A stretch of DNA of 41,885 bases from Paracoccaceae bacterium (GTDB lineage: Bacteria; Pseudomonadota; Alphaproteobacteria; Rhodobacterales; Rhodobacteraceae), in NCBI GenBank assembly GCA_024763335.1, contig JANTFS010000004.1, positions 1 through 41,885 of the forward strand, given 5' to 3'. Within the stretch, counting starts at the first letter, position 1. Every line of letters begins with the position of its first letter. Shown piece after piece: positions 16,417 to 24,425 of this stretch. The notes beneath the pieces were generated by a model. That model was not told the origin of the DNA. It ran no database searches and worked only from the letters and a program-made list of their open reading frames with translations. Both the position numbers and the translations under genes were made by a program.

Positions 16417-17202
16417 ATGTCCAGCCTAGAAATCGAACGCGACGTCGATCGCTCGCAGATGCAGGTCTCCGACAAGGTGGCCATTGAAATCCGCAACATG
16501 AACAAGTGGTACGGATCGTTCCACGTGCTGCGCGATATCAACCTCACCGTCTACGAGGGCGAACGGATCGTCATCTGCGGGCCCTCCGGCTCCGGCAAGT
16601 CCACGCTGATCCGCTGCATCAACCGGCTTGAAGAGCACCAGTCGGGCCAGATCATCGTTGACGGCACCGAGCTTTCCTCCGACCTCAAGAATGTCGACAA
16701 GGTGCGCTCGGAAGTCGGGATGGTGTTCCAGCACTTCAACCTCTTCCCGCATCTCACCGTGCTCGACAACCTCACCCTTGCGCCGATCTGGGTGCGCAAG
16801 GAGCCCCGCAAGGAGGCCGAGGCGACGGCGATGCATTATCTTGAGAAGGTCAAGATCCCGGAACAGGCGCACAAGTATCCCGGCCAGCTCTCGGGCGGTC
16901 AGCAGCAGCGGGTGGCCATCGCGCGCTCGCTGTGCATGAAGCCGCGGATCATGCTGTTTGACGAACCGACCTCGGCGCTCGATCCGGAGATGATCAAGGA
17001 AGTGCTCGACACGATGATCGAGCTCGCCGAAGAGGGTATGACCATGCTCGTGGTGACCCACGAGATGGGCTTTGCCGAGAAGGTCGCCAACCGGGTGATC
17101 TTCATGGACGCCGGCCAGATCGTGGAGCAGAACGCCCCCACGGAGTTCTTCAACAACCCGCAGTCGGACCGGACCAAGCTGTTCCTCAGCCAGATCCTCT
17201 GA
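16417..17202 (+). CDS. aapP: Amino acid ABC transporter ATP-binding protein (AapP/BztD)
   Basis: Cytoplasmic ATPase driving the aapJQM importer. The 261-residue product has an N-terminal extension of about 20 residues, Walker [11 protein letters not shown]-loop [16 protein letters not shown], the signature [15 protein letters not shown], Walker [15 protein letters not shown] and the switch histidine in [15 protein letters not shown], all typical of the polar amino acid transport (GlnQ/HisP) group. The N-terminal part reads [20 protein letters not shown], as in other Aap/Bzt ATPases. It is the last gene of the operon, followed by a terminator. Confidence 0.95.
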   Translation: MSSLEIERDVDRSQMQVSDKVAIEIRNMNKWYGSFHVLRDINLTVYEGERIVICGPSGSGKSTLIRCINRLEEHQSGQIIVDGTELSSDLKNVDKVRSEVGMVFQHFNLFPHLTVLDNLTLAPIWVRKEPRKEAEATAMHYLEKVKIPEQAHKYPGQLSGGQQQRVAIARSLCMKPRIMLFDEPTSALDPEMIKEVLDTMIELAEEGMTMLVVTHEMGFAEKVANRVIFMDAGQIVEQNAPTEFFNNPQSDRTKLFLSQIL

Positions 17203-17226
17203 CCGGGGCCTTGGGCTATCGGGAAA

Positions 17227-17254
17227 GGGGCGCTCCGCCGGGGCGCCCTTTTTT
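17227..17254 (+). terminator. Terminator of the aap operon
   Basis: GGGCGC (17228-17233) pairs with GCGCCC (17243-17248), extendable with a bulge through AA/TT, and is followed by six T (17249-17254). It lies between the convergent aapP and SixA genes, two bases from the SixA stop. Confidence 0.8.
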
Positions 17255-17256
17255 CG

Positions 17257-17760
17257 TCACATCAGATCGCGGGCGAAAACATAGTCGACGATCCGGCCGC
17301 TGCGCCAGGTGACGCCGGACCAATCCTCCGCATCGAACTCGATCACGGTGGTGGCGGCTGTGGGATAGCGGGCAAAACGGGCGTCGGCGGGTGGCATGTC
17401 GGCGATGGCCTGCGCGAAATAGGCGGTGCCGGGATTGTGCGCGACCATCGCCACCACCTCGCCCGTGGCCTCGTGCAGCGCCGCCAGCATGGCTTCCGGC
17501 TCGGCATGGTAGAGGTCGGGCCGAATGCTGGCCGCGGGTGCGTCGTCGAGCGCCTCGGCCATCAGATCCCAGGTTTCGCGGGTGCGGCGGGCAGACGAAA
17601 CGAGGGCTTCATCGGGGATGAAGCCGCGCGCATTGAGCCAGGTCCCCACCGCGACCGCGGCGCGGCGCCCGCGTTTGTTGAGCGGGCGGTCGTGGTCGTC
17701 GATCATGTCGTCATCCCAGGATGACTTGGCATGACGGGTGAGGATGAGACGCAAGGTCAT
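17257..17760 (-). CDS. SixA-type histidine phosphatase family protein
   Basis: A 167-residue branch-1 histidine phosphatase. The N-terminal LILTRHAKSSWDD holds the RHG-type catalytic histidine (RHA here, as in SixA), with LNKRGRRAA following, SSARRTRETW as the second conserved block, and VAMVAHNPG with the second catalytic histidine. SixA removes phosphate from histidine-phosphotransfer domains in E. coli; whether this protein acts on HPt proteins is not shown. The start overlaps the stop of the upstream ferredoxin-like gene as ATGA, so it is the last gene of a coupled minus-strand set. Confidence 0.88.
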   Translation of the reverse strand: MTLRLILTRHAKSSWDDDMIDDHDRPLNKRGRRAAVAVGTWLNARGFIPDEALVSSARRTRETWDLMAEALDDAPAASIRPDLYHAEPEAMLAALHEATGEVVAMVAHNPGTAYFAQAIADMPPADARFARYPTAATTVIEFDAEDWSGVTWRSGRIVDYVFARDLM

Positions 17761-18371
17761 CGGGGGTGAAATGCCTTCATGTGAAACCGGGATTGCCGTT
17801 CGTTTCTACCGTACGCGGCCCCAACCGGGCAAGCGCGCCGGGTTGCGCAGCCCCGCGTGCGGCAGTCTTGGCCCGCCGGGGTGTCGAGGTGGCTGCGGCA
17901 GGCTTCCACATCATAGCCCTCGGACCCGAGCGCGTTGACCGGGCAGGCCGATACGCAGGGGCGGTCACAGCGGGGGCATGGGTTCATCCCCGGCGCGCGC
18001 GGCATCGGTTCGGCAAGGCGCACGGCGCCACGAAATGAAACCCATAGGCCCTGGCTGTCATGGACGAGAAGGCCGACAGGTGATTTCCCGACCCGTCCCG
18101 AGGCAAGCGCCCAGGCGATGAACGGCGGGTAGGGCGGACCATCGGAGGGAAAGATGGCCTCGCCGCCCCAGGCGCGGGCCAACGCACCGATCACCCGTTT
18201 CGACCAGCGATCCATCGGGTCCGCTTGGCCGTCTGCATATTCCGGCGAGGCCACGAAAGCGGGCCAGAATCCAGGCTCTCGCGGGCCCAGCAGCAGGATC
18301 GTCGCGTCACAGTCGGGCGCCGCACCCAGCAGGTCGAGGTGTTCGGCGGCGGCTTCGGCGGCGTGGGTCAC
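17757..18371 (-). CDS. Ferredoxin-like [4Fe-4S] protein of unknown function
   Basis: A 204-residue protein whose C-terminal part contains CPRCDRPCVSACPVNAL (C-x2-C-x3-C-x3-CP), a [4Fe-4S] binding motif, then further cysteines ending RTRGCATRRACPVG that could complete a second cluster. The N-terminal 110 residues have no motif I can name, but FPSDGPPYPPFIAWAL and the layout resemble the ferredoxin part of epoxyqueuosine reductase (QueG) without its cobalamin domain. It is coupled by ATGA overlaps to the hydroxylase gene before it and the SixA gene after it. An electron-transfer role for the neighbouring di-iron enzyme is a guess. Confidence 0.75.
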   Translation of the reverse strand: MTHAAEAAAEHLDLLGAAPDCDATILLLGPREPGFWPAFVASPEYADGQADPMDRWSKRVIGALARAWGGEAIFPSDGPPYPPFIAWALASGRVGKSPVGLLVHDSQGLWVSFRGAVRLAEPMPRAPGMNPCPRCDRPCVSACPVNALGSEGYDVEACRSHLDTPAGQDCRTRGCATRRACPVGAAYGRNERQSRFHMKAFHPR

Positions 18372-19165
18372 AGCTTGTCGAACGGGAACTTGAGCATCCA
18401 GCCCAGCTTGGCCGGGCGGTCGTCTTGCCAGCGCTCAAGGCCGATCGTCATGCCGTCATGCCCGCCCTTCGGCTGCGCCGTGTAGGTGCGAAACAGCCGG
18501 TCCCAGATCGACAGGGCAAAGCCGTAGTTGGAATTGTGCTCGGAACGGATCGTGGAATGGTGAACGCGGTGCATGTCGGGTGTCACCAGCACCAGCCGGA
18601 GCCAGCGGTCGAGGCCTGCGGGCAGGCGCATGTTGGCGTGGTTGAACATCGCGGTGCCGTTCAGGATGATCTCGAACAGGATCACCGCCAGCGCAGGCGC
18701 CCCGATCAGGTAGACCACGCCGATCTTGATCAGCATCGAGAGCGCGATTTCGATGGGATGGAACCTGAGCGCTGTCGTGACGTCGATATCGCGGTCGGCG
18801 TGGTGCACGCGGTGCAGGCGCCAGAACATCGGCACAATGTGAAATATCAAGTGCTGGAACCAGATCGCGAAGTCGAGGATCAGGATGGCGGCAATGACCT
18901 CGATCCAGACAGGCCAGCTTGTTGCGTTGAACAGCCCCCAGCCGTTGGCGGCGGCATCGAGCGCCGCGCCGACGGCGAGGAGCGGCAGGCCAAGCGCCAG
19001 GGCCCGGGCAACCAGCTGGTCGATCACCACGATGGCGATGTTGGTGGGCCAGCGCCGCGCCCGGCTCTGGCTGCGTGCCTTGCGTGGCCAGAGCGTCTCG
19101 GCGGCGACGAACAGAACGAAAAGGCCGAGAAAGGCCGAAAGACGGATCAGGGCCTCGTGCTCCAT
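18368..19165 (-). CDS. Sterol desaturase / fatty acid hydroxylase family membrane protein
   Basis: A 265-residue integral-membrane di-iron oxygenase. The eight-histidine pattern is present: HLIFH (H105, H109), HRVHH (H118, H121, H122) and a second HRVHH (H199, H202, H203), between hydrophobic segments near residues 8-25, 45-70, 85-103 and 140-170. Family members hydroxylate or desaturate sterols, carotenoids, fatty acids or ether lipids using O2 and an external electron donor; the substrate here is unknown. It starts 3 bp after argB and overlaps the ferredoxin-like gene by ATGA, so that protein could be its redox partner. Confidence 0.88.
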   Translation of the reverse strand: MEHEALIRLSAFLGLFVLFVAAETLWPRKARSQSRARRWPTNIAIVVIDQLVARALALGLPLLAVGAALDAAANGWGLFNATSWPVWIEVIAAILILDFAIWFQHLIFHIVPMFWRLHRVHHADRDIDVTTALRFHPIEIALSMLIKIGVVYLIGAPALAVILFEIILNGTAMFNHANMRLPAGLDRWLRLVLVTPDMHRVHHSTIRSEHNSNYGFALSIWDRLFRTYTAQPKGGHDGMTIGLERWQDDRPAKLGWMLKFPFDKL

Positions 19166-19168
19166 GTT

Positions 19169-20032
19169 TCAGTCTCCCCGGATCAACGAACCGGCACCAT
19201 GCTCGGTGAACAGCTCGAGCAGGCAGGCGTTGGGCGTGCGCCCGTCGAGGATGACCACCGCGCGCACGCCGCCTTCGAGCGCCATCAGCGCGGTTTCGGT
19301 TTTCGGGATCATCCCGCCGGCAATCACGCCGGCTTCGGTCAGATCGCGGATATTGCGGGCCTGAAGCTCGGTGATCACCTTTCCGTCGCTGTCCTTCACC
19401 CCCTCGACATCGGTCAGCAGCAGCAGGCGGTCGGCCGTCAGTGCGGCGGCGACGGCACCGGCGGCGGTGTCGCCGTTGACGTTGAAAGTCTCGCCCTCAC
19501 GGCCCATGCCGATCGGCGCGATCACCGGGATGATCTCGGCCTCGAAAAGCTTGGTGAGCACCGTCGGATCCATATCCGCGGGCGTGCCGACGAAGCCGAG
19601 GTCGGGGTCGGTCTGATCGCAGACCATGAGCTTGGCATCCTTGCCGGTGAGGCCCACCGCCCGGCCGCCTTCGTCGTTGATCGCCTGCACGATGCGCTTG
19701 TTGACCCGGCCGGCGAGCACCATTTCGACCACTTCCATCGTTGCCGCATCGGTGACCCGCTTGCCGTGGACGAAGTGGCTCTCCACGCCGAGCCGCTCCA
19801 GCATGTCGTTGATCATCGGCCCGCCGCCGTGGACAACAACCGGGTTCACGCCAACCTGGCGCATGAGAACGATGTCGCGGGCAAAGGAACCCATTGCCTC
19901 GTCATCGCCCATCGCGTTGCCGCCAAACTTGATGACAACGGTCGCCCCTTCATAGCGCTGCAGATAGGGCAGGGCCTCGTTCAGGGTGCGGGCGGTGGCG
20001 ATCCAGTCACGGTGCATGTTTTGCTTCTTCAT
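19169..20032 (-). CDS. argB: Acetylglutamate kinase
   Basis: Phosphorylates N-acetyl-L-glutamate in the second step of arginine biosynthesis. The 287-residue product has [12 protein letters not shown] near residue 33 (phosphate-binding lysine and glycines), [40 protein letters not shown] (arginine-sensitive type), [14 protein letters not shown] and [20 protein letters not shown]. The ATG at 20032 is chosen: it has a GAGGAAG site and starts [16 protein letters not shown]. The frame is open 19 codons further but with a low-complexity arginine-rich sequence. It heads the minus-strand set argB-hydroxylase-ferredoxin-SixA. Confidence 0.96.
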   Translation of the reverse strand: MKKQNMHRDWIATARTLNEALPYLQRYEGATVVIKFGGNAMGDDEAMGSFARDIVLMRQVGVNPVVVHGGGPMINDMLERLGVESHFVHGKRVTDAATMEVVEMVLAGRVNKRIVQAINDEGGRAVGLTGKDAKLMVCDQTDPDLGFVGTPADMDPTVLTKLFEAEIIPVIAPIGMGREGETFNVNGDTAAGAVAAALTADRLLLLTDVEGVKDSDGKVITELQARNIRDLTEAGVIAGGMIPKTETALMALEGGVRAVVILDGRTPNACLLELFTEHGAGSLIRGD

Positions 20033-20143
20033 CGGGCTTCCTCGGGGTCGGAGCGCCTTTCCTCTACCGCCACGCCGCCGCGCTGCCAAGGGGCATTGCC
20101 TTGACGATCCGCTTCGCTAGGCTTGCGGCAAAGGATCGAAGCG

Positions 20144-20878
20144 ATGGGTGACCGACGAAAGACCATGCTGCTCACCGGCGCCAGCCGCGGGATTGGCCAT
20201 GCCACGGTGCGCAAGTTCAACCGTGAGGGCTGGCGCGTCATTACCTGTTCGCGCCATCCATTCCCGGCAGAATGCCCTTGGGGCGGCGGCGCGGACAACC
20301 ATGTCGAGATCGACCTCGCGGATCCGAACCAGACGATCGATGCCATCGAGGTGATCCGCGGCAAGCTCGATGGCCGGCTCGACGCGCTGGTGAACAACGC
20401 CGGGATCTCGCCGAAGGGTCCGAACGGCGAGCGGCTGAACACGATTGACACCGATCTGCGAACATGGGGGCATGTGTTTCATGTCAATTTCTTCGCCTCG
20501 GTGGTGCTCGCGCGCGGGCTGAAAGATGAGTTGGCCGCCGCCAAGGGGTCGGTCGTCAACGTCACGTCGATTGCCGGCAGCCGGGTGCATCCCTTCGCCG
20601 GCGCGGCCTATGCCACCTCGAAGGCGGCGCTGGCCGCGCTCACCCGTGAGATGGCGCATGATTTCGGCCCGCTCGGCGTTCGGGTGAATGCCATTGCGCC
20701 GGGCGAGGTGGAGACCGCCATCCTGAGCCCCGGCACCGAGGAGATCGTCGAGAAACTGCCTCTGCGCCGCCTTGGCCAGCCCGAAGAGGTGGCCGATGTG
20801 ATCCATTTCCTGTGTTCGGACGCGGCGTCGTACATTTCCGGCGCCGAAATCGAGGTGAATGGTGCACAGCATGTCTGA
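20144..20878 (+). CDS. Short-chain dehydrogenase/reductase
   Basis: A 244-residue classical SDR. The cofactor motif TGASRGIGHA spans 11-20, NNAG is at 84-87, and the catalytic set is S142 (TSIAGS), Y156 and K160 in YATSK. The C-terminal part (RVNAIAPGEVETAIL, GQPEEVADVIHFLCSDAASYISG) is typical of FabG-like enzymes. A basic residue after the glycine motif and SRHP near residue 36 hint at NADP(H), but this is uncertain. The ATG at 20144 is preferred over a TTG at 20123. It is divergent from argB and convergent with engB. The substrate is unknown. Confidence 0.88.
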   Translation: MGDRRKTMLLTGASRGIGHATVRKFNREGWRVITCSRHPFPAECPWGGGADNHVEIDLADPNQTIDAIEVIRGKLDGRLDALVNNAGISPKGPNGERLNTIDTDLRTWGHVFHVNFFASVVLARGLKDELAAAKGSVVNVTSIAGSRVHPFAGAAYATSKAALAALTREMAHDFGPLGVRVNAIAPGEVETAILSPGTEEIVEKLPLRRLGQPEEVADVIHFLCSDAASYISGAEIEVNGAQHV

Positions 20879-20925
20879 CCGCTCATCCGGGCCGGTCGCC
20901 CGTCTTCGCAGGGTCCGGGCGCGGG

Positions 20926-21582
20926 CTATTCCAGCGTGGCGATAATGGCGCGCAGGGTGTCGATCCCGTCGCCCTTTTCCGACGAGGTCACGACCAGTTC
21001 CGGGTAGGCCGCGGGGTGCTTTGCCAAGGCGCGGCGCACCTGCGAGAGCACCGCGTCGCGCTCCTTGGCCTTGACCTTGTCGGCCTTTGTCAGCACCACC
21101 TCAAAGGTGACCGCGGCCTTGTCGAGCAGGGTCATGATTTCGTCGTCCACCGGTTTCACGCCGTGACGGGCATCGATCAGGACGAAGGCGCGGCGCAGGC
21201 TGGCGCGGCCGGCGAGATAGGCCTTGAGCAGCCGTTGCCACTTTTCCACGACCTTGAGCGGGGCGTTGGCGTAGCCGTAACCGGGAAGATCGACCAGATA
21301 GGGGCCACCTGTGGTGGTGAAATAGTTGATCTCCTGCGTTCGGCCGGGCGTGTTGGACGCACGCGCGAGGCCTTTCCGGCCGGTCAAGGCATTGATCAGC
21401 GACGATTTTCCGACGTTGGACCGGCCGGCAAAGCAGACTTCGATCCGGTCTGACGGCGGCAACCCGTCCATTGCCACCACCCCTTTGAGAAAAGCGGTTT
21501 CGGCGGCAAAAAGTTTTCGCCCGGCCTCCGCCGCTGCCGGCTCGGGAGGGGCCGCGACCGGGAAGGGCAGTGGCGCGGTCAA
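20926..21582 (-). CDS. engB: Ribosome biogenesis GTP-binding protein YihA/YsxC (EngB)
   Basis: TRAFAC-class GTPase needed for late 50S subunit assembly. The 218-residue product has G1 GRSNVGKSS near residue 53, G2 region NTPGRTQEINYF, G3 DLPGYGYA, G4 TKADK and the G5 region TSSEKG. An Ala/Pro-rich N-terminal extension of about 30 residues precedes the domain. The start appears to be TTG at 21582, overlapping the MOSC stop as TTGA; an internal ATG at about residue 38 would remove conserved N-terminal residues. It is the last gene of the coupled set yidC-MOSC-engB. Confidence 0.94.
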   Translation of the reverse strand: MTAPLPFPVAAPPEPAAAEAGRKLFAAETAFLKGVVAMDGLPPSDRIEVCFAGRSNVGKSSLINALTGRKGLARASNTPGRTQEINYFTTTGGPYLVDLPGYGYANAPLKVVEKWQRLLKAYLAGRASLRRAFVLIDARHGVKPVDDEIMTLLDKAAVTFEVVLTKADKVKAKERDAVLSQVRRALAKHPAAYPELVVTSSEKGDGIDTLRAIIATLE

Positions 21583-22340
21583 CCGAGGAACTCGACCGTA
21601 TCGCCGGGGCGCACGTCTCCGGTCTTGACCACCACGGCGTAGACGCCCATTTCCGCCGCCCCCAGGATTTCCTTGAGCGCGCCCAGTGTGTCGGCATCGC
21701 GTTCGCCGGTGCGGGTGCTGGTTTGTGTCGCGGCGCAGCGGGTGATGTTTTCGCGGATTTCAAGCTCGGCCAGCCCGACCCTGAGGCGTTTGCCAATCCA
21801 CTCGCGTTCGGCGAAGCCGGGAACATTCTCGAGGATCAGGTTTCCGCGCCAGCGTTGCGGCGAGAGCTTCTGGCCGAGACGAACCGACACCTCCCGGTGC
21901 GAATTCATGTTGATGATCGAGATCGACGGGTAGCTGGTGTCGGTCATCGCCGTGCCGGGCGCGCGCACAAGCCGGGCGGGCAGGAGCCGGCCTCCATGAC
22001 TGATCGGCATGACCCATTGGATGAAGGTGAGCGCGTCATCCTCATTGTCGGGGTCGATGGTGAGATCCTGCAGTTTCGGGTGGCTGAGTGTGATGCGCTG
22101 ATAAGGCATGTCACAGCGAACGGTGATGGCCTGCAGGCTTGGCGACTGGGCCACGCGTTTGAATTCGGTGAAGGGCTGCCATGACGGGCGTTCGTGGTCA
22201 AAACACGACCGCTCGTGCGCCACGGCCCAGCGGCGGTCCCACGGCATTGCCTTGCCCTCGGTGAGCAGCACATGCATCAGGTTTTCTCGGCCGTGGGACT
22301 TGATCGGGTGGCGCCAGATTTCCGCGAGATGCGCCGTCAT
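21579..22340 (-). CDS. MOSC domain protein
   Basis: A 253-residue protein with an N-terminal MOSC_N-like beta-barrel (MTAHLAEIWRHPIKSHGREN, the usual opening of the YcbX/mARC type) and a C-terminal MOSC domain with the conserved cysteine in ENITRCAATQ, which in characterised members holds molybdenum cofactor or sulfur. Family members act in molybdenum-sulfur transfer or as mARC-like N-hydroxy reductases; I cannot say which applies. It is coupled to yidC upstream (ATGA at 22337-22340) and to engB downstream, so it travels with membrane insertion and ribosome assembly genes, a linkage I recall as common in Rhodobacteraceae. Confidence 0.88.
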   Translation of the reverse strand: MTAHLAEIWRHPIKSHGRENLMHVLLTEGKAMPWDRRWAVAHERSCFDHERPSWQPFTEFKRVAQSPSLQAITVRCDMPYQRITLSHPKLQDLTIDPDNEDDALTFIQWVMPISHGGRLLPARLVRAPGTAMTDTSYPSISIINMNSHREVSVRLGQKLSPQRWRGNLILENVPGFAEREWIGKRLRVGLAELEIRENITRCAATQTSTRTGERDADTLGALKEILGAAEMGVYAVVVKTGDVRPGDTVEFLG

Positions 22341-24169
22341 TCGTCATCGTCCTTTGGCTTGCGTTTGAAGCCGGAACGGATGTTGCCGAAGAGGTTGGGC
22401 TTGTGCCCGTGGCTGCGCATGATCGTGTATTGCTGCAGGAAGGTCAGCGTGTTGTTCGCGATCCAGTACAGCACGAGCCCCGAGGCGAAGCGGCCGAGCA
22501 TGAACATGAAGATCCACGGCAGCCAGGCCATGATCGTGGCCTGAGTCGGGTCGGTGGGTGCCGGGTTCAGCTTCTGCTGCAGCCACATCGATACGCCGAG
22601 CAGGATCGGCAGGAGACCGAGCGAGAAGAAGGCGAACCAGCTGTCGGGGCCGGGCGCCGCATAGGGCAGAAGGCCAAACAGGTTCAGGACCGAACTCGGG
22701 TCGGGGGCGGAGAGATCCTGAATCCAGCCAATCCACGGCGCGTGGCGGAGTTCGAGCGTGACGAAGATCACCTTGTAGAGCGAGAACCAGATCGGGATCT
22801 GCAAAAGGACGGGGAGACAGCCCGAGGCGGGGTTCACCTTCTCGCGCTTGTAGAGCTCCATCATCTCCTTTTGCTGCTTTTGCTTGTCGTCGCCGGCGCG
22901 CTCGCGGATTTTTTCCATCTCGGGCTGCAGCTCGCGCATCCGTGCCATCGACACGTACGAGCGGTAGGCGAGCGGGAGGAGCACCAGTTTGACCACCACC
23001 GTGAGGCCGATGATCGCCCAGCCCATGTTGCCGATATGGACATTCAGCCAATGCAGCACGGCGAACATCGGCTTGGTAATGAAAAAGAACATGCCCCAGT
23101 CGATCGAGTCGATGAAATGGTAGATCCCGTAGGTCTTTTCGTAGTTCCGGATCGTGTTCCATTCCTTGGCGCCGGCAAAAAGGTTCGTCGTCGTGCTGGC
23201 CTCACTGCCCGGCGCGACCTCGACCGTCGGCAGGCGGATTTCCGTCTGGTAGATGTCCGCCGCGGCCGCGTATTTCACAACCGAGGTGAAGGATTGACCC
23301 GGCTGCGGGGCGAGCACGGTCATCCAGTAATGGTCGGTGAAGCCGATCCAGCCATTCTCGGCAACCGGCACGACCTCGGCTGCCGCGCCCTCGCGCGGAT
23401 CGACACTCAGCCCCGAGACGTCATCATACTTGATCTCGGACAGCTCCTTGTCCGCCTGGCGCACGACGCCTTCGTGCAGGATGAAATACCCTTTGAGGTT
23501 GTCGGGTTTGCCATGGCGGGCAATGACGCCATAGGGCGCCAAGCGCTGCGTGGCATCGGAGCCGTTTTCGACCGATTGGGTGATCGTGAACATGTAGGCA
23601 TCGTCGATTTCGATGGTCCGACGAAAGATCATGCCCTTGTTGTTGGTCCAGCGCAGTGTAACCGGGGTGCTGGGCGTGAGCTTCTCACCGCTTTCGATCT
23701 GCCATTCGGTTGATGCCCCTGGCACATCATCGAGGCTCAATCCGCTGCCGGGGGCCCAACCGTAGAGCGCGTAATAGGCGTGCTCGGTTCCGGCCGGTGT
23801 CAGCAGGGTGACGACCGGCGAATCCTCGGAAATGGTTTCGCGGTAGCTTTTCAACTGCAGGTCATCGATCCGTCCGCCGACGAGCGCGATGGAGCCGGCA
23901 AGGTCCGGCGTGTCGATCTCGATGCGGGGGCTTTCGGCGAGGGCGGTCGCACGGTCTTCCACCGGCGTCGTGGCATTGCTGGCGGGTTGCGCGGCTTCGG
24001 GGCTCGCCGCGGGCGGGGTGACGGCGCCCGTCCCCTCCGTTGTCTGACCGGCAAGCGGCGCCGTTGTGTCGAGCGGGGGTTCGGCGGGCGGGAACAGGAT
24101 TGTCCAGGCCGTGATGACCAGAAAGCTCAGCACAAGCGCCAGGATCGTGTTCGAGGTCTGGTTTTTCAT
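22337..24169 (-). CDS. yidC: Membrane protein insertase YidC
   Basis: Inserts membrane proteins alone or with SecYEG. The 610-residue product begins MKNQTSNTILALVLSFLVIT (first membrane helix), has a large periplasmic beta domain (about residues 75-350) and the conserved core: VVKLVLLPLAYRSYVSMARM with the functional arginine, a coiled cytoplasmic hairpin (RERAGDDKQKQQKEMMELYKRE), NPASGCLPVLLQIPIWFSLY, and late helices ending in a basic tail. The ATG at 24169 fits the family N-terminus; a GTG at 24196 is possible but adds an atypical leader. No strong ribosome binding site is visible for either. Confidence 0.97.
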   Translation of the reverse strand: MKNQTSNTILALVLSFLVITAWTILFPPAEPPLDTTAPLAGQTTEGTGAVTPPAASPEAAQPASNATTPVEDRATALAESPRIEIDTPDLAGSIALVGGRIDDLQLKSYRETISEDSPVVTLLTPAGTEHAYYALYGWAPGSGLSLDDVPGASTEWQIESGEKLTPSTPVTLRWTNNKGMIFRRTIEIDDAYMFTITQSVENGSDATQRLAPYGVIARHGKPDNLKGYFILHEGVVRQADKELSEIKYDDVSGLSVDPREGAAAEVVPVAENGWIGFTDHYWMTVLAPQPGQSFTSVVKYAAAADIYQTEIRLPTVEVAPGSEASTTTNLFAGAKEWNTIRNYEKTYGIYHFIDSIDWGMFFFITKPMFAVLHWLNVHIGNMGWAIIGLTVVVKLVLLPLAYRSYVSMARMRELQPEMEKIRERAGDDKQKQQKEMMELYKREKVNPASGCLPVLLQIPIWFSLYKVIFVTLELRHAPWIGWIQDLSAPDPSSVLNLFGLLPYAAPGPDSWFAFFSLGLLPILLGVSMWLQQKLNPAPTDPTQATIMAWLPWIFMFMLGRFASGLVLYWIANNTLTFLQQYTIMRSHGHKPNLFGNIRSGFKRKPKDDDE

Positions 24170-24200
24170 TGCGGCACCACGTCGGATTTCGGTCACGGTG

Positions 24201-24229
24201 GTTCAACAGGGGAGGGGCAGAAAGGTCAA
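24201..24229 (-). promoter_or_regulatory. Candidate promoter of yidC-MOSC-engB
   Basis: On the minus strand TTGACC (24229-24224) and TTGAAC (24206-24201) are 17 bp apart. The -35 is good and the -10 poor. Transcription would begin about 25 nt before the ATG at 24169. The rest of the 256-bp gap 24170-24425 shows no gene I can support; it includes a 32-codon minus-strand frame of doubtful value. Confidence 0.35.
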
Positions 24230-24425
24230 GCAGTTTTCCCCCGGATCGCGATGCTGGGCACGAGGATTCCAGCCCGCGGCCCTTTGGGCGCGCGCATCGC
24301 GATCATTGTGACCGGTCCTGCCATGGAGCTGGCCGGTGCCACCGGAACAGGGCCGCGATCGCCACGTCCATGCGCTGTTCCGCCGCCCGGTTTCGCGGCG
24401 ATCGGAGCGCGGTGCGGGTCGGCGT

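Noticed and set aside
18425-20104. 559-codon plus-strand frame
   Set aside because: It lies antisense to the hydroxylase and argB genes and to the argB upstream region, and has a low-complexity charged translation; the minus-strand genes carry all conserved motifs.
24226-24324. 32-codon minus-strand frame between the EAL gene and yidC
   Set aside because: The sequence MAGPVTMIAMRAPKGPRA... looks protein-like, but there is no clear ribosome binding site, codon use is mixed and I know no family; not enough to call a gene.
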